Assembly: GCF_015751905.1 (NCBI RefSeq)
Contig: NZ_JADOUF010000001.1
Location: 2,976,001 to 3,040,000 of the forward strand
DNA length: 64,000 nucleotides
Source: Longispora fulva
GTDB lineage: Bacteria; Actinomycetota; Actinomycetes; Mycobacteriales; Micromonosporaceae
Direction of reading: 5' to 3'
In this document: piece after piece, positions 43,172-51,393 of the stretch
Layout of the letters: the number at the start of each line of letters is the position of its first letter
Numbering within the stretch: position 1 is the stretch's first letter
Notes under the pieces: generated by a model
What the model saw: the letters and a program-made list of their open reading frames with translations, nothing else
Told to the model about the DNA's origin: nothing
The model's database searches: none
Translations under genes and position numbers: made by a program

Positions 43172-43873
43172 ATGGTTCAGCGCGTCGCACTGGTCACCGG
43201 CGCCAACCGCGGCCTCGGCCTCGCCATCGCCCGCAGGCTGGCCAAGGAGGGCCTGCACGTCATCGCCGCAGCCCGAAGCGAGCGAGCTGCCTTCGAGACC
43301 GCCGCGCTCCTGACCGCTGAGGGCCTGTCCGTGTCCGGCCACCAGCTCGACGTCACCGACCCGGCCAGCGTCGCACGGGCCATGGCCGACGCCGGATACG
43401 AACACGGACGCCTCGACGTCCTGATCAACAACGCCGCCGTCGCCATCGACCGCGGGCAGGCCGCCGCATCGGCCGACATGGAGAAGGTCCAGGCAACCCT
43501 CGACGCCAACCTTACCGGTGCCTGGCGGTGCTGCACCGCCGCGATCCCTGAGATGCGCCGCAACGGCTACGGCCGCATCGTCAACGTCACCACCCACATG
43601 GCCACCTTCGCGCGCATGGGGACCGGCAGTGTCGCCTACCGCGTGTCCAAGACCGCGCTCAACGCCCTGACGTGCATACTCGCCGCCGAACTTGCATCCG
43701 ACAACATCCTCGTCAACGCGGCCTCACCCGGCAAGGTCGCCACCCGAATGGCCTACGGCAAAGCCGACCGAGCCCCCGAAGAGGCAGCCGACACCTTCGT
43801 CTGGCTCGCGACGCTCTCCGATGATGGGCCAACCGGCCAGCTGTTCCATGACCGCCAGCCGTTGGCCTGGTAG
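43172..43873 (+). CDS. short-chain dehydrogenase/reductase
   Basis: 233 aa from ATG 43172. Cofactor motif TGxxxGxG is VTGANRGLGLAIARRL, then LDVLINNAAVA. The catalytic Tyr-Lys pair is SVAYRVSKTALN, and NILVNAASPGKVATRMAYG closes the fold. The usual Ser before the Tyr is probably replaced within IVNVTTHMATF by a Thr. It is co-transcribed with the XRE regulator. It may be part of the same pathway, but an unrelated function is equally possible. Confidence 0.93.
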   Translation: MVQRVALVTGANRGLGLAIARRLAKEGLHVIAAARSERAAFETAALLTAEGLSVSGHQLDVTDPASVARAMADAGYEHGRLDVLINNAAVAIDRGQAAASADMEKVQATLDANLTGAWRCCTAAIPEMRRNGYGRIVNVTTHMATFARMGTGSVAYRVSKTALNALTCILAAELASDNILVNAASPGKVATRMAYGKADRAPEEAADTFVWLATLSDDGPTGQLFHDRQPLAW

Positions 43874-43930
43874 CTGTCCGGGCAGAGCGGCTGTGCCGGC
43901 CGGAGCCTTGTCCAATCATGCGTAGCCCGA

Positions 43931-43953
43931 ACCTCCGGCCTTTTGCCGGAGGT
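43931..43953 (+). terminator. hairpin downstream of the XRE-SDR operon
   Basis: ACCTCCGGC (43931-43939) and GCCGGAGGT (43945-43953) form a perfect 9-bp stem with a 5-nt loop, 58 bp after the SDR stop. There is no long T-run. It is a likely end for the rightward transcript. The following 130 bp to the next gene contain nothing recognisable. Confidence 0.75.
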
Positions 43954-44085
43954 CGTGTCGGGACGAGTGAATCGTACAGGCCCGCTGGGTCAGCAGAGTG
44001 CCGATAGCCTGACGGAGCGCCGGTTCGGCGAACTGGCCACTAAGAGGTCCGCCACCCGCTGCCGCTGATTCCCCAACTCACGAAA

Positions 44086-44721
44086 CTAGTCAGCGCACTC
44101 GGGTGCGCCCAATAGGCCCAACCCGTTGCTTGCCGACATGGACATGTCCATGACCGCGAATAGGTGCTCCCTGTCCCCCTGGTCAACGAAGCCACCACGG
44201 TCTCGCAGATCTTGGGCCGCCTGTCGCAAAGAGCTGGAGGCCTGTTGAAGATGATTAACATGGCCCTGCACTTGAGTGAGTATGTCTTGAGGTGCCGCAA
44301 TCTTGGCAATTTCCGTCGCCAATTCCGAGTCCAGGGTAGCCATGGATGTCAACATTTCGGCGAATGCTTTGACTTCGGCGGCAGTCATCGTGCCGTCCGA
44401 GAGCTGTGGAACGGGAATTTTCTTGAACTTCTCCTGAGACTTACTGCAGACGACGTTCACCGCCTTTGCCCACCGCTCATGGTCCTGCGCCGATGATCCG
44501 GAGCCTGCTGATACGATTGAGCTACCCGCCTGCGACTGACCGCCAGAATTGACCGTAGTCACAATCCCAACTATTGTTCCAATGGCTCCAAGAATGCCAA
44601 AAACTATGCCCACTATGAGTTGTATGAGGTTCAGCCGAAAGCCGAGAACCGTGTAGCGATGCGAGATACGGTCGACATTAGTCGAGCTATTACTGGAGGG
44701 GATCCTTGGCGAAACATCCAT
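44086..44721 (-). CDS. single-pass membrane protein with helical domain
   Basis: 211 aa from ATG 44721, preceded by CAGGAGATCGAA. One membrane segment (LIVGIVFGILGAIGTIVGIV) near residue 40 follows a Ser-rich N-terminus. The outer part has a Gly/Ser linker and a helical domain with AEVKAFAEMLTSMATLDSEL and GHVNHLQQASSSLRQAAQDL. GC content is lower than in neighbouring genes, suggesting acquisition. Function unknown. Confidence 0.6.
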   Translation of the reverse strand: MDVSPRIPSSNSSTNVDRISHRYTVLGFRLNLIQLIVGIVFGILGAIGTIVGIVTTVNSGGQSQAGSSIVSAGSGSSAQDHERWAKAVNVVCSKSQEKFKKIPVPQLSDGTMTAAEVKAFAEMLTSMATLDSELATEIAKIAAPQDILTQVQGHVNHLQQASSSLRQAAQDLRDRGGFVDQGDREHLFAVMDMSMSASNGLGLLGAPECAD

Positions 44722-45019
44722 TTCGATCTCCTGCCTGGGCGGGCTCTCGGTCCACAACTAGCCCATCCAGCAAGATCGATCAATAGTTTTTGGGTAGTTT
44801 GTTTTGCGAGTGCCCGTGCGGTCGTCATCCGCTAACCAGGTCAGATACAGATCGTCGCGATCCGTTGTCTTGAAGCCGACAAAGGATCGTCTGCTATGGG
44901 CTAGTTGTTGGACTTGTCCCAGAAAAGTGCTCCAAGGCCATTAGGCTGCGCGGTCTAGGGCCACATGCTGGTGATCTTTCTTTCGCCCAGCCTGGGTTCA
45001 TCCAATATCGCATCCAAGC
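44722..45019. other. 298-bp gap
   Basis: This region of lower GC contains no supported gene, tRNA or hairpin. It would include the promoter of the leftward membrane-protein gene. Confidence 0.5.
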
Positions 45020-45340
45020 TTATTGCTCAGCGAGCAAGTCCTTGAACCTGCAATCGTCCAGCAACTCCACCACCTCGGAGTACCATTCGGTTCGAAATTC
45101 GTTCCACAGCTCGCCCCAGGAATCATTATTTGAACATGAGGCTATAGCCTCGAAGGCTTCATTAAGCCTAAAATTGAGAGTTTCGCCGTCTAACGATGAC
45201 CGGCCGCAGCGACCTGGACGCGGGCGGCGATGCTCGAAACGCCGCCTCAGCGCGTCCATGGCTACAGCCGGGTGAGGTTCCTGTTTGTGGCGGAGAAGGA
45301 CCAGGGCGGCTGCTGGTGTGATCGCGTCGATGCGCGGGCG
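45020..45340 (-). pseudogene. C-terminal fragment of an unknown protein
   Basis: The frame reads RIDAITPAAALVLLRHKQEP, later LNFRLNEAFEAIASCSNNDS and WGELWNEFRTEWYSEVVELL. The composition is protein-like, but the frame upstream of about 45340 is noise. The DNA of the first block resembles an inverted copy near 46330-46385. A small independent protein starting at ATG 45259 (79 aa) is possible. Confidence 0.35.
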
Positions 45341-45405
45341 AGGTGTCAGTAGTCCGGGGGTCGTTGGCCCACCCCTGGCCGGCCGAAAGTCTTCCGGTTT
45401 TCGTG

Positions 45406-46188
45406 CTAGTTGGCTGCGATGTGCTCGGAGAGGAACCGGGCCGTTGCGTCGATGACGTTGTCGAAGTGTCCGCCGTGGCCGGGGTAGTGGAACGCGTGCT
45501 TGGCGTGTTCGTACTCGAGCAGTGTGCACTCATTGCCGGCCTGCGCCATCACGTCCCGGAACCGGCGCACGTGGTCGATCGGTTCTACCTCGTCGCTGGT
45601 GCCGTGCTGGATCAGCATCGGCGGATTTCCCGTACGCACGAACTCGATCAGCGAGTACTCGATCGCCCTGCCCTCAGCGATGCCGACCGCCTGTTCGACG
45701 GAGCGCCGCAGCTTTGGTGAGAAGGCGAGCAGGTCCATGCCCGCCGGGTTGAGGGCCACGACGGCGGCGACGCCGGGCTCGGGTGCCGGTACGGGCCCGC
45801 CAGGGGGGATCATCGCGGCGACGAGCGCGAGATGCGCACCGGCCGAACTGCCTCCCGAGGCCAGACATGACGCCTCGAGCCCGCGTAACGCGGCCAGTTT
45901 CCCGTAGTGCTCCATCGCCCGCCGGACGTCGGTGACGCAGTCGTCGATGCTCACAGCGCCCTGACCGAGAAGCCGATATCCGGCAGACACCGCGAAGATC
46001 CCGCGCGAGGCCAATGCACGGCAGTGCGGGGCCAGCCCGTCGGCTGATCCCCTGCGCAGAGCCCCACCGTGGAACAAGACGATCCCAGCTGCGGGCCGTG
46101 TGCCCTCGGCTGGCTCGAAGACCAGCAGGGGTAGTTCACTGCCGTCGACGGCTTCGTAGGTCGCCGAAGATTCACGGAGGGCCGCCAT
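45406..46188 (-). CDS. alpha/beta hydrolase, HSL/esterase-like
   Basis: 260 aa from ATG 46188 (ATG 46197 or 46230 are alternatives). It has the oxyanion-hole HGG (GIVLFHGGALRRGSADGLA), the nucleophile elbow GGSSAGAHLALVAAM, an acid residue in IQHGTSDEVEPIDHV, and a catalytic His in HAKHAFHYPGHGGHF. This is the hormone-sensitive lipase/acetylesterase type. No signal peptide is present. The substrate is unknown. It is isolated between two inverted coding scraps. Confidence 0.9.
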   Translation of the reverse strand: MAALRESSATYEAVDGSELPLLVFEPAEGTRPAAGIVLFHGGALRRGSADGLAPHCRALASRGIFAVSAGYRLLGQGAVSIDDCVTDVRRAMEHYGKLAALRGLEASCLASGGSSAGAHLALVAAMIPPGGPVPAPEPGVAAVVALNPAGMDLLAFSPKLRRSVEQAVGIAEGRAIEYSLIEFVRTGNPPMLIQHGTSDEVEPIDHVRRFRDVMAQAGNECTLLEYEHAKHAFHYPGHGGHFDNVIDATARFLSEHIAAN

Positions 46189-46197
46189 GGACAGCAT

Positions 46198-46460
46198 TCG
46201 ACCACCAACCACAGATGGCAGCAACCACATTGAAGCCTCGCGGAAACGTCGCGGGACGGCGTGCGGTGTCGGCGTGGCCTGTCGGGACACGCCGGATGTG
46301 TTGTCCTGCAACGGGAAGACGCGGGCGCCTGGCGGATCGGCGCGATCACCGCCGCCGCCCTCGTCCTCCTCCACCACGAATACGACCGCACCAAATGATC
46401 ACCCACAGCCACGAACCGCTACAGAGAAAGTTTCAATTGCCCCGTTCGCCGCCACAAAAG
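46198..46460. other. gap upstream of the hydrolase with a coding scrap
   Basis: On the + strand about 46280-46398 reads GHAGCVVLQREDAGAWRIGA then ITAAALVLLHHEYDRTK and a stop. It is similar in sequence to the inverted block at about 45285-45335. Neither continues into a recognisable protein. The rest of the gap would hold the hydrolase promoter. Confidence 0.3.
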
Positions 46461-46499
46461 ACGTCGGGCCCCGCGAACCTGGTTCGCGGGGCCCGACGT
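46457..46499 (-). terminator. strong rho-independent-type terminator on the minus strand
   Basis: A perfect 19-bp inverted repeat (46461-46479 against 46481-46499) surrounds a single central base. Read on the minus strand it is followed by CTTTTG, so it ends leftward transcripts. It now lies 14 bp left of an insertion sequence, which probably separated it from the decayed gene ending at 47417. Confidence 0.9.
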
Positions 46500-46512
46500 C
46501 GACATGACGCTA

Positions 46513-47395
46513 GAAGCTGTCCTGTAACTGATCTTGGCAGGGGTTGAGCCACCCCGATCGGTCGATCAGGGTGGCTCAGCTCGTCAAGGCAAGGTTGTGC
46601 ATGCGGGCGACGGCGAGGGCGGCGAGGTGCACGCCGTCGCCTCGGCGTCGGCAGTCGCGGAGGATCTTCCAGCACTTCATGCGGGCGAAGACGTGTTCGA
46701 CGCGGGCCCGGACGCGGCGGTGGGACGCGTTGTGTTCTTCCCGCCACGGGTCCAGGTCGACCTGTCCGGCGCGACGGCGGTGTGGGATGAGCAGGCCGGT
46801 GCCCTGGTAGCCGCCGTCAGCGATCACGATCGCCGTGCCGGCACGCTTGTCGACGCCGGACTCGGCGTATGCCACGCAGTCGTTGCGGTTGCCCGGCAGC
46901 GGCCGCCCGATCGCGACGACCAGACGCGTGTCGGCGTTGATCAGGACCTGCAGATTCACGCTCGTGCGGTAGTTCTTCGACGATGCGCCGACAGCCCGGT
47001 CCCGGGTCGGGACAAGTGTGCCGTCGACGACCAAGACCTCGCCTCTACGACGGGGCGTTGGCTGTAGCGCCAGGAACGGGCCGAGGCGTTCGATGATCCG
47101 CCCCGCGGCCGAGTGCGTGATTCCGAACAGCGGCCCGACCTGGCGCATCGTCAGATTGGTCCGGTAGTAGCAGGCCACCAGCAACACCCGGTCCGCCAAC
47201 GGCAACGACCACTGTCGACACGCCCGCCCATCGGCCACCGCCGCCCCGCCGAGCCGGGCGACCTGGCGCACCAGGACCCGAAACTGCCGCACCGACAGCC
47301 CACTGAACAGCTCCACCCACTGCCGCTCCGACGCGGTGATCACAGCCACGCCAAGATCGTCGATCAAGCTCAGCGAAGCGTTACAGGACAGCCTC
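46513..47395 (-). mobile_element. complete IS5-family (IS427-like) insertion sequence, 883 bp
   Basis: Terminal inverted repeats of 16 bp with one mismatch lie at 46513-46528 (GAAGCTGTCCTGTAAC) and 47380-47395. The flanking dinucleotide TA occurs on both sides (46511-46512 and 47396-47397), matching the 2-bp TA duplication typical of the IS427 group. One intact transposase gene fills the element. The intact ends and open frame suggest a fairly recent insertion. Confidence 0.92.
46576..47367 (-). CDS. IS5-family DDE transposase
   Basis: 263 aa. An N-terminal helix-turn-helix region (LTMRQVGPLFGITHSAAGRI) is followed by the DDE_Tnp_4-type catalytic core. The acid residues are in VLVVDGTLVPTRD, IVIADGGYQGTG and ARVEHVFARMKCWKIL. 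All three are present and the frame is unbroken, so the protein should be active. Translation from the ATG at 47367, about 28 bp inside the right terminal repeat. Confidence 0.95.
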   Translation of the reverse strand: MIDDLGVAVITASERQWVELFSGLSVRQFRVLVRQVARLGGAAVADGRACRQWSLPLADRVLLVACYYRTNLTMRQVGPLFGITHSAAGRIIERLGPFLALQPTPRRRGEVLVVDGTLVPTRDRAVGASSKNYRTSVNLQVLINADTRLVVAIGRPLPGNRNDCVAYAESGVDKRAGTAIVIADGGYQGTGLLIPHRRRAGQVDLDPWREEHNASHRRVRARVEHVFARMKCWKILRDCRRRGDGVHLAALAVARMHNLALTS

Positions 47396-47416
47396 TAATC
47401 TACGGCGTTTTGAAAA

Positions 47417-47883
47417 TCAGCCGAAGTACCCCGGCGGCGCCACCAAGACTGACCCGAAATACCGAGCGAGTCCATCGTCGTCGCAGTCGTCGCCGCCCTC
47501 GCGATCGAATCCGAGAGTGACCCCGCCACATGTCGGATGCCACGGATCATCGAGGTCAATCTCGATACCCCGGTTCCGAAGTTGATCCATAACCGTATCG
47601 GCAAGTTGACCAAATATGTCGATCCCATCGAACATCGCGCGGACCTCACCATCGGCGACCTCGGGACGCCACAACTGGACCGCGCTGACTCGACCGTCAT
47701 CGAAGTGAACGAACACATCTCGAGTCAAATCCTCATCGCGAACCCGAAGTCGCGGTGAGTCGCTACCGGGTGTGTCGCATCCTCCAGCACGCCCCAGCTC
47801 TCCATCGCGGCGCGGGCTTCCTCGACGGTCATCCCGAAGAGGATGGGAGGCACGCCAGTCTGTGGCTGTAGTTCAAATATCAA
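47417..47883 (-). pseudogene. frameshifted hypothetical gene
   Basis: The 5' part, from a TTG near 47883, encodes FELQPQTGVPPILFGMTVEE and ARAAMESWG. Near 47790 the coherent reading passes to another frame: GSDSPRLRVRDEDLTRDVFV, HFDDGRVSAVQLWRP, MFDGIDIFGQLADTVMDQL. Joined, they make one protein of about 155 aa that resembles small actinobacterial proteins with an N-terminal FGMT-x-x-E block. A sequencing error could also explain one shift. Its natural terminator is probably the hairpin at 46457-46499 beyond the IS. Confidence 0.6.
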
Positions 47884-48090
47884 TGTGTGGATGCCTGCTC
47901 CCGCTCAACAACCGCCGCCGCAGCGCCCGGTGCCTCTCGATCTGATCAGCGTATTTGCCTGGGAACCGGCGCTCCATATCCTCACACTCCACCCGCATCG
48001 CAGCATCCAGTCCCCCATGTCGATCAGTTCCTTCTGCCGCTGTCGCCAGGCTTGCGATTCGTAGCCCCTGTCGGTGGAGTTTCGGAGCCC
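47873..48090 (-). pseudogene. frameshifted small helical protein remnant
   Basis: One frame gives YESQAWRQRQKELIDMGDWM and LRC. After about 47995 the next frame continues with ECEDMERRFPGKYADQIERH and RALRRRLLSG to a stop at 47873. The stop overlaps the start of the following decayed gene, so the two were probably one operon. No family is recognised. The adjacent upstream sequence to 48186 shows nothing else. Confidence 0.4.
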
Positions 48091-48186
48091 CGGTAGGTGG
48101 AGTACAGCGCCAGGCGGTCGGCCGTGGGAACTGCCGGTCGGCGGGCCGCCGACCCCACCGAACGTGGCAAGAGAAGGATCTCTTGA

Positions 48187-48216
48187 CCCTTACCGCTACT
48201 TGAGTAGAGTTAAGGG
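48187..48216 (+). promoter_or_regulatory. 30-bp imperfect palindrome immediately upstream of padR-type gene
   Basis: CCCTTACCGCTACT-TG-AGTAGAGTTAAGGG: 12 of 14 arm positions pair. It ends one base before the ATG at 48218. The symmetry, size and position fit an autoregulatory PadR operator. Because the palindrome occupies the place of a 5' leader, the gene may be translated from a leaderless transcript. Confidence 0.7.
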
Positions 48217-48217
48217 C

Positions 48218-48535
48218 ATGCAGCGGAATCGTGGTCTGTCCGCGCAGGCGGTCACCGTCCTGCGGGCGCTGGCGGTTGACCCGTCGCGGTGGCGTTACGG
48301 CTATGACCTGGCCACGGAGGTCCACCTGAAGTCCGGCTCGCTGTACCCGATCCTGGTCCGCCTGGCCGACCGCGGCTTGCTGGAGGCGACCTGGGAGCCG
48401 GGCCCCGACGGCCGGCCGCCCCGGCACCTGTACCGGCTCACCGGCACCGGCCGGGAGTACGTGGCCGCACTGCCGGCCGCCCAGTCCGTCCGGGTCGCCC
48501 CGCACCCCAAACTCCGTCTAGGTGAGGCGTCATGA
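48218..48535 (+). CDS. PadR-family transcriptional regulator
   Basis: 105 aa from ATG 48218. The winged-helix signature is clear: LSAQAVTVLRALAVDPSRWR, YGYDLATEVHLKSGSLYPIL, RLADRGLLEATWE and PPRHLYRLTGTGREYV. It lacks a long C-terminal helix, as in the short PadR-s2 group. It overlaps the membrane-protein gene (start 48532), a typical pairing in which the regulator controls itself and the membrane gene. Confidence 0.92.
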   Translation: MQRNRGLSAQAVTVLRALAVDPSRWRYGYDLATEVHLKSGSLYPILVRLADRGLLEATWEPGPDGRPPRHLYRLTGTGREYVAALPAAQSVRVAPHPKLRLGEAS

Positions 48536-49626
48536 TGCCGCTGTTGTTCGTTTTCCTCGTGGGTATCGGGGTGGCCGTGATCCGTCGCCGTCTCCTGGCG
48601 GCTCCGGGAGACCCGGTGGTCAGCCAGGACGCTCCGGCCCGACTGCTGGGCTGGGCTGTCGGCCTACTGGCCCCAGACCGGCAGGAGTGGGGCCAGGCGA
48701 TGGTCGGCGAGTTGGACCGGCTCGACGACCGGGGCCGGCGGTGGCGGTTCGCCCTCGGCTGTGTCGGCGCCGCGGTGGTCATGCCGCCGTGGGGGCGGGC
48801 CGCCGCCGCGCTCAGCGCGCTGATGGCCGTGGCCGCCAGCGCCGGCGGGCTGGCCGTCTACACACACGTGCACTACCGGCTGAGTACCGACGGCTGGACC
48901 TGGGCGGGTGCGGCGTTCCTGGTTGTGCTCCTCGTCGGCTATGTCCTGGGCGGCAGCGCGCTACTGCGCCGCCCCGGCGTGGCCGCTCCCGGGCTGATCG
49001 GCGGGCTGCTCGTCACGGCAGTCTGGCTGACGGTCGGCGGGTTCACCTTCGATCAGTGGCTCAACACCCACGGGCAAGGCCGGTCGATGTTGATCATCGC
49101 GGTACCCGTCGTGGTGGGGGTGTTCGCCACGTTGTGGGGCGGCAGCGCCGCTATCGGCCGCCGCGCCGCCCGGCTGGCATCGGTGACCGCGGCCCTGGCC
49201 ACCTACCTGTACGGGATTCTGGCGGTCGCCGTCCTCGGCGCCACAGGACACGATCCCAGCGACGGCTGGACGACCGCCCAGATCGTCTCCGACAACCTCG
49301 GCAACCAGGCCGTGTTCTACCTGATGGCGCTGCCCCTGATGACCGCGACCGTCGGTTGGGCGGCAGCCGCCGGCACCGCCCGGCTTCGCTACGGCCGGCT
49401 AGCCACCACATCGCCGGTCGCGCTCCCGACCGCAGCGGGCACGGACCCGGCGGCGGCGAGGGCTTCAGCAACCGCTCGCCCGCACCTTCACGACGACGCA
49501 CCCAGCACGCCGTCCTCAACGGCGGGCCGCCAGCGCCGGACCTGGTACCTCCTGCTACTGGGCGCCGCCCTGGCAGCGACGGCGTTCCTCGTCTTCCTCA
49601 CCTTCCTCGCCCCTCATCAGAGATAG
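48532..49626 (+). CDS. PadR-linked polytopic membrane protein
   Basis: 364 aa from ATG 48532. Seven or eight hydrophobic segments include LSALMAVAASAGGLAVYTHV and AFLVVLLVGYVLGGSALL, and the last (YLLLLGAALAATAFLVFLTF) is C-terminal. The region LAPDRQEWGQAMVGELDRLD resembles the permease-prefix motif seen in proteins encoded next to PadR regulators in actinomycetes. Function unknown. Confidence 0.8.
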   Translation: MMPLLFVFLVGIGVAVIRRRLLAAPGDPVVSQDAPARLLGWAVGLLAPDRQEWGQAMVGELDRLDDRGRRWRFALGCVGAAVVMPPWGRAAAALSALMAVAASAGGLAVYTHVHYRLSTDGWTWAGAAFLVVLLVGYVLGGSALLRRPGVAAPGLIGGLLVTAVWLTVGGFTFDQWLNTHGQGRSMLIIAVPVVVGVFATLWGGSAAIGRRAARLASVTAALATYLYGILAVAVLGATGHDPSDGWTTAQIVSDNLGNQAVFYLMALPLMTATVGWAAAAGTARLRYGRLATTSPVALPTAAGTDPAAARASATARPHLHDDAPSTPSSTAGRQRRTWYLLLLGAALAATAFLVFLTFLAPHQR

Positions 49627-49964
49627 GCACAGACCCGAGGCCAGGGGCCGCCACCCGATCCTCTATCGACCCGTTGAGCACCTCAGCGCCGCACAGTCCC
49701 AGGCGTCATGCCCGGTGGCGCACGCCTCCCCCGGCTTGCCCGCCGCGCACTGCGTGCTCGCCAGGCTCGCCGGGGTCAGGCGGGCATCCCGGCGTCGAGA
49801 TCATCACCGACGACGTCGCGGTGCTCATCACCAGCTGGGTGTGTCGATGCGCAGGGAACTGGTCGGCGGCCTCGGGCCGGGGCCGGCAGACCGTGCGCCA
49901 GAAGCGATCCGAGCGAAGCTGACGGGTACTACAGCCGGCACGCTGGCCGACTAACGTCGTCAGG
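49627..49964. other. 338-bp gap
   Basis: I see no supported gene, repeat or hairpin here. The long open frames on both strands are GC-driven. The region would contain the promoter of the MFS transporter gene, whose start has only a weak CAGG ribosome-binding site. Confidence 0.5.
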
Positions 49965-51317
49965 ATGGCCACCCCGACCCGGCTCGGACCGGACTTTCGC
50001 CGACTCTGGGCCGCGACCGTCGTCTCCGAGCTCGGCACCGCGATCAGCGCCGGGGCACTGCCGTTGATCGCGATCCTGGTCTTGGACGTCTCCGACTTCC
50101 GGGTCTCGGTGCTCGCGGCACTGTCCGGGCTGGTCAGTGCGGCCCTGGCCGTGCCGCTCGGCGCGTCGATCGAATTCCGGCGGAAGCGGCCCGTGATGAT
50201 CAGCGCGGACCTGGCCCGCTGCCTGGCCCTGCTCAGCGTGCCCGTGGCCGCCGCGTTCGGCGGGCTGAGCTTCGGGCAACTCTGCCTGGTCGCGGTCGTG
50301 GAGACTCTGGGCGCGATCGTGTTCACCGCCGCCGGCAGCGCGCACCTGAAGGCCCTGGTACCGGCCAGTTCCCTGCCGGCTGCCAACGCCCGGCTCGAGT
50401 CGACCTTCTGGGTGTCGGCCAGCGTCGGCCCGCCGCTCGGCGGACTGCTGATCGGCTGGCTGGTGCCGACCGTGACCGTGGTCGTCAACGCACTGAGCTT
50501 TCTGGTGTCGGCGATCGGGATCCGACGACTGCGCAGCCCCGAGCCGGCCCCACCCGAACGCGCCGCCGGCACAGCGTGGTTCGTCACGCTGACCGGCGGC
50601 TGGCGGTACCTGCTCGCCCGGCCCGACCTGCGGGCCCTGTTCTGGAACGCGATGCTGTTCGGCGGTCTGGTGATGCTCGCCTCGCCACTGCGCGCCGTTC
50701 TGATGCTCCGCGAACTGCGCCTGCCCGCCTGGCAGTACGGCCTGGCACTCGGAGTCTCGTGCCTGGGCGGCGTCCTCGGTGCGGCGGTGACCGGCCAGCT
50801 GGTCACGCGGCTCGGGCAACGCCGGGTGCTGTTGACCTTCGGCGTTTTGCGGACCGTCTGGCTCGGGGCGCTTGCCCTGGCGCCCGTTGGCCCGGCCGGC
50901 CTGATCGTGATCCTCGCGGCCGACTTCTGCCTGCTGTTCTGCGCGGGGGTGTTCAACCCGACGTTCGTCAGCTACCGGATGGCCGCCACCGCCGACGACC
51001 ACATGTCCCGGGTGCAGACCGCGTGGTCGGTGAGTGCCCGGACGGTGCAGCCGGTCTTCATTCTCGCCGGCGGGGCGCTGGCGGCCCTCACCGACGTCCG
51101 CACGACGCTCGTGATCGCGGCCGTGCTGCTGCTGGCCAGCGGGGTACTGCTCCCGTGGCGCCCGGGGGTCGTGACGGGACACGGATCCGGCCCGGACCGT
51201 GGTTCGCCGGCCGAGGGCCGGGCGGGGACCGACAGTTGTGACGTCGACGATCCACCTCGAACGCTCCTCGCGGGCCGAGGCGGATCGACGCCTGGCCGTA
51301 GAAACGACCGCTGCTGA
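49965..51317 (+). CDS. MFS transporter
   Basis: 450 aa from ATG 49965. About 12 membrane segments are visible, with the opening GPDFRRLWAATVVSELGTAI and the loop GASIEFRRKRPVMISADLAR (MFS motif A-like). ARLESTFWVSASVGPPLGGL is the segment typical of the enterobactin-exporter/MFS_3 group. The last 50 residues are a charged tail without structure. It is a likely drug or metabolite exporter. The substrate is unknown. Confidence 0.92.
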   Translation: MATPTRLGPDFRRLWAATVVSELGTAISAGALPLIAILVLDVSDFRVSVLAALSGLVSAALAVPLGASIEFRRKRPVMISADLARCLALLSVPVAAAFGGLSFGQLCLVAVVETLGAIVFTAAGSAHLKALVPASSLPAANARLESTFWVSASVGPPLGGLLIGWLVPTVTVVVNALSFLVSAIGIRRLRSPEPAPPERAAGTAWFVTLTGGWRYLLARPDLRALFWNAMLFGGLVMLASPLRAVLMLRELRLPAWQYGLALGVSCLGGVLGAAVTGQLVTRLGQRRVLLTFGVLRTVWLGALALAPVGPAGLIVILAADFCLLFCAGVFNPTFVSYRMAATADDHMSRVQTAWSVSARTVQPVFILAGGALAALTDVRTTLVIAAVLLLASGVLLPWRPGVVTGHGSGPDRGSPAEGRAGTDSCDVDDPPRTLLAGRGGSTPGRRNDRC

Positions 51318-51393
51318 GCGTTCTCGGGGCCACCACTGGCTGGGGCGCCACGCCCGCGGCCGTGACCTGGCACCTGAATCCCCGGCGGGTGCG

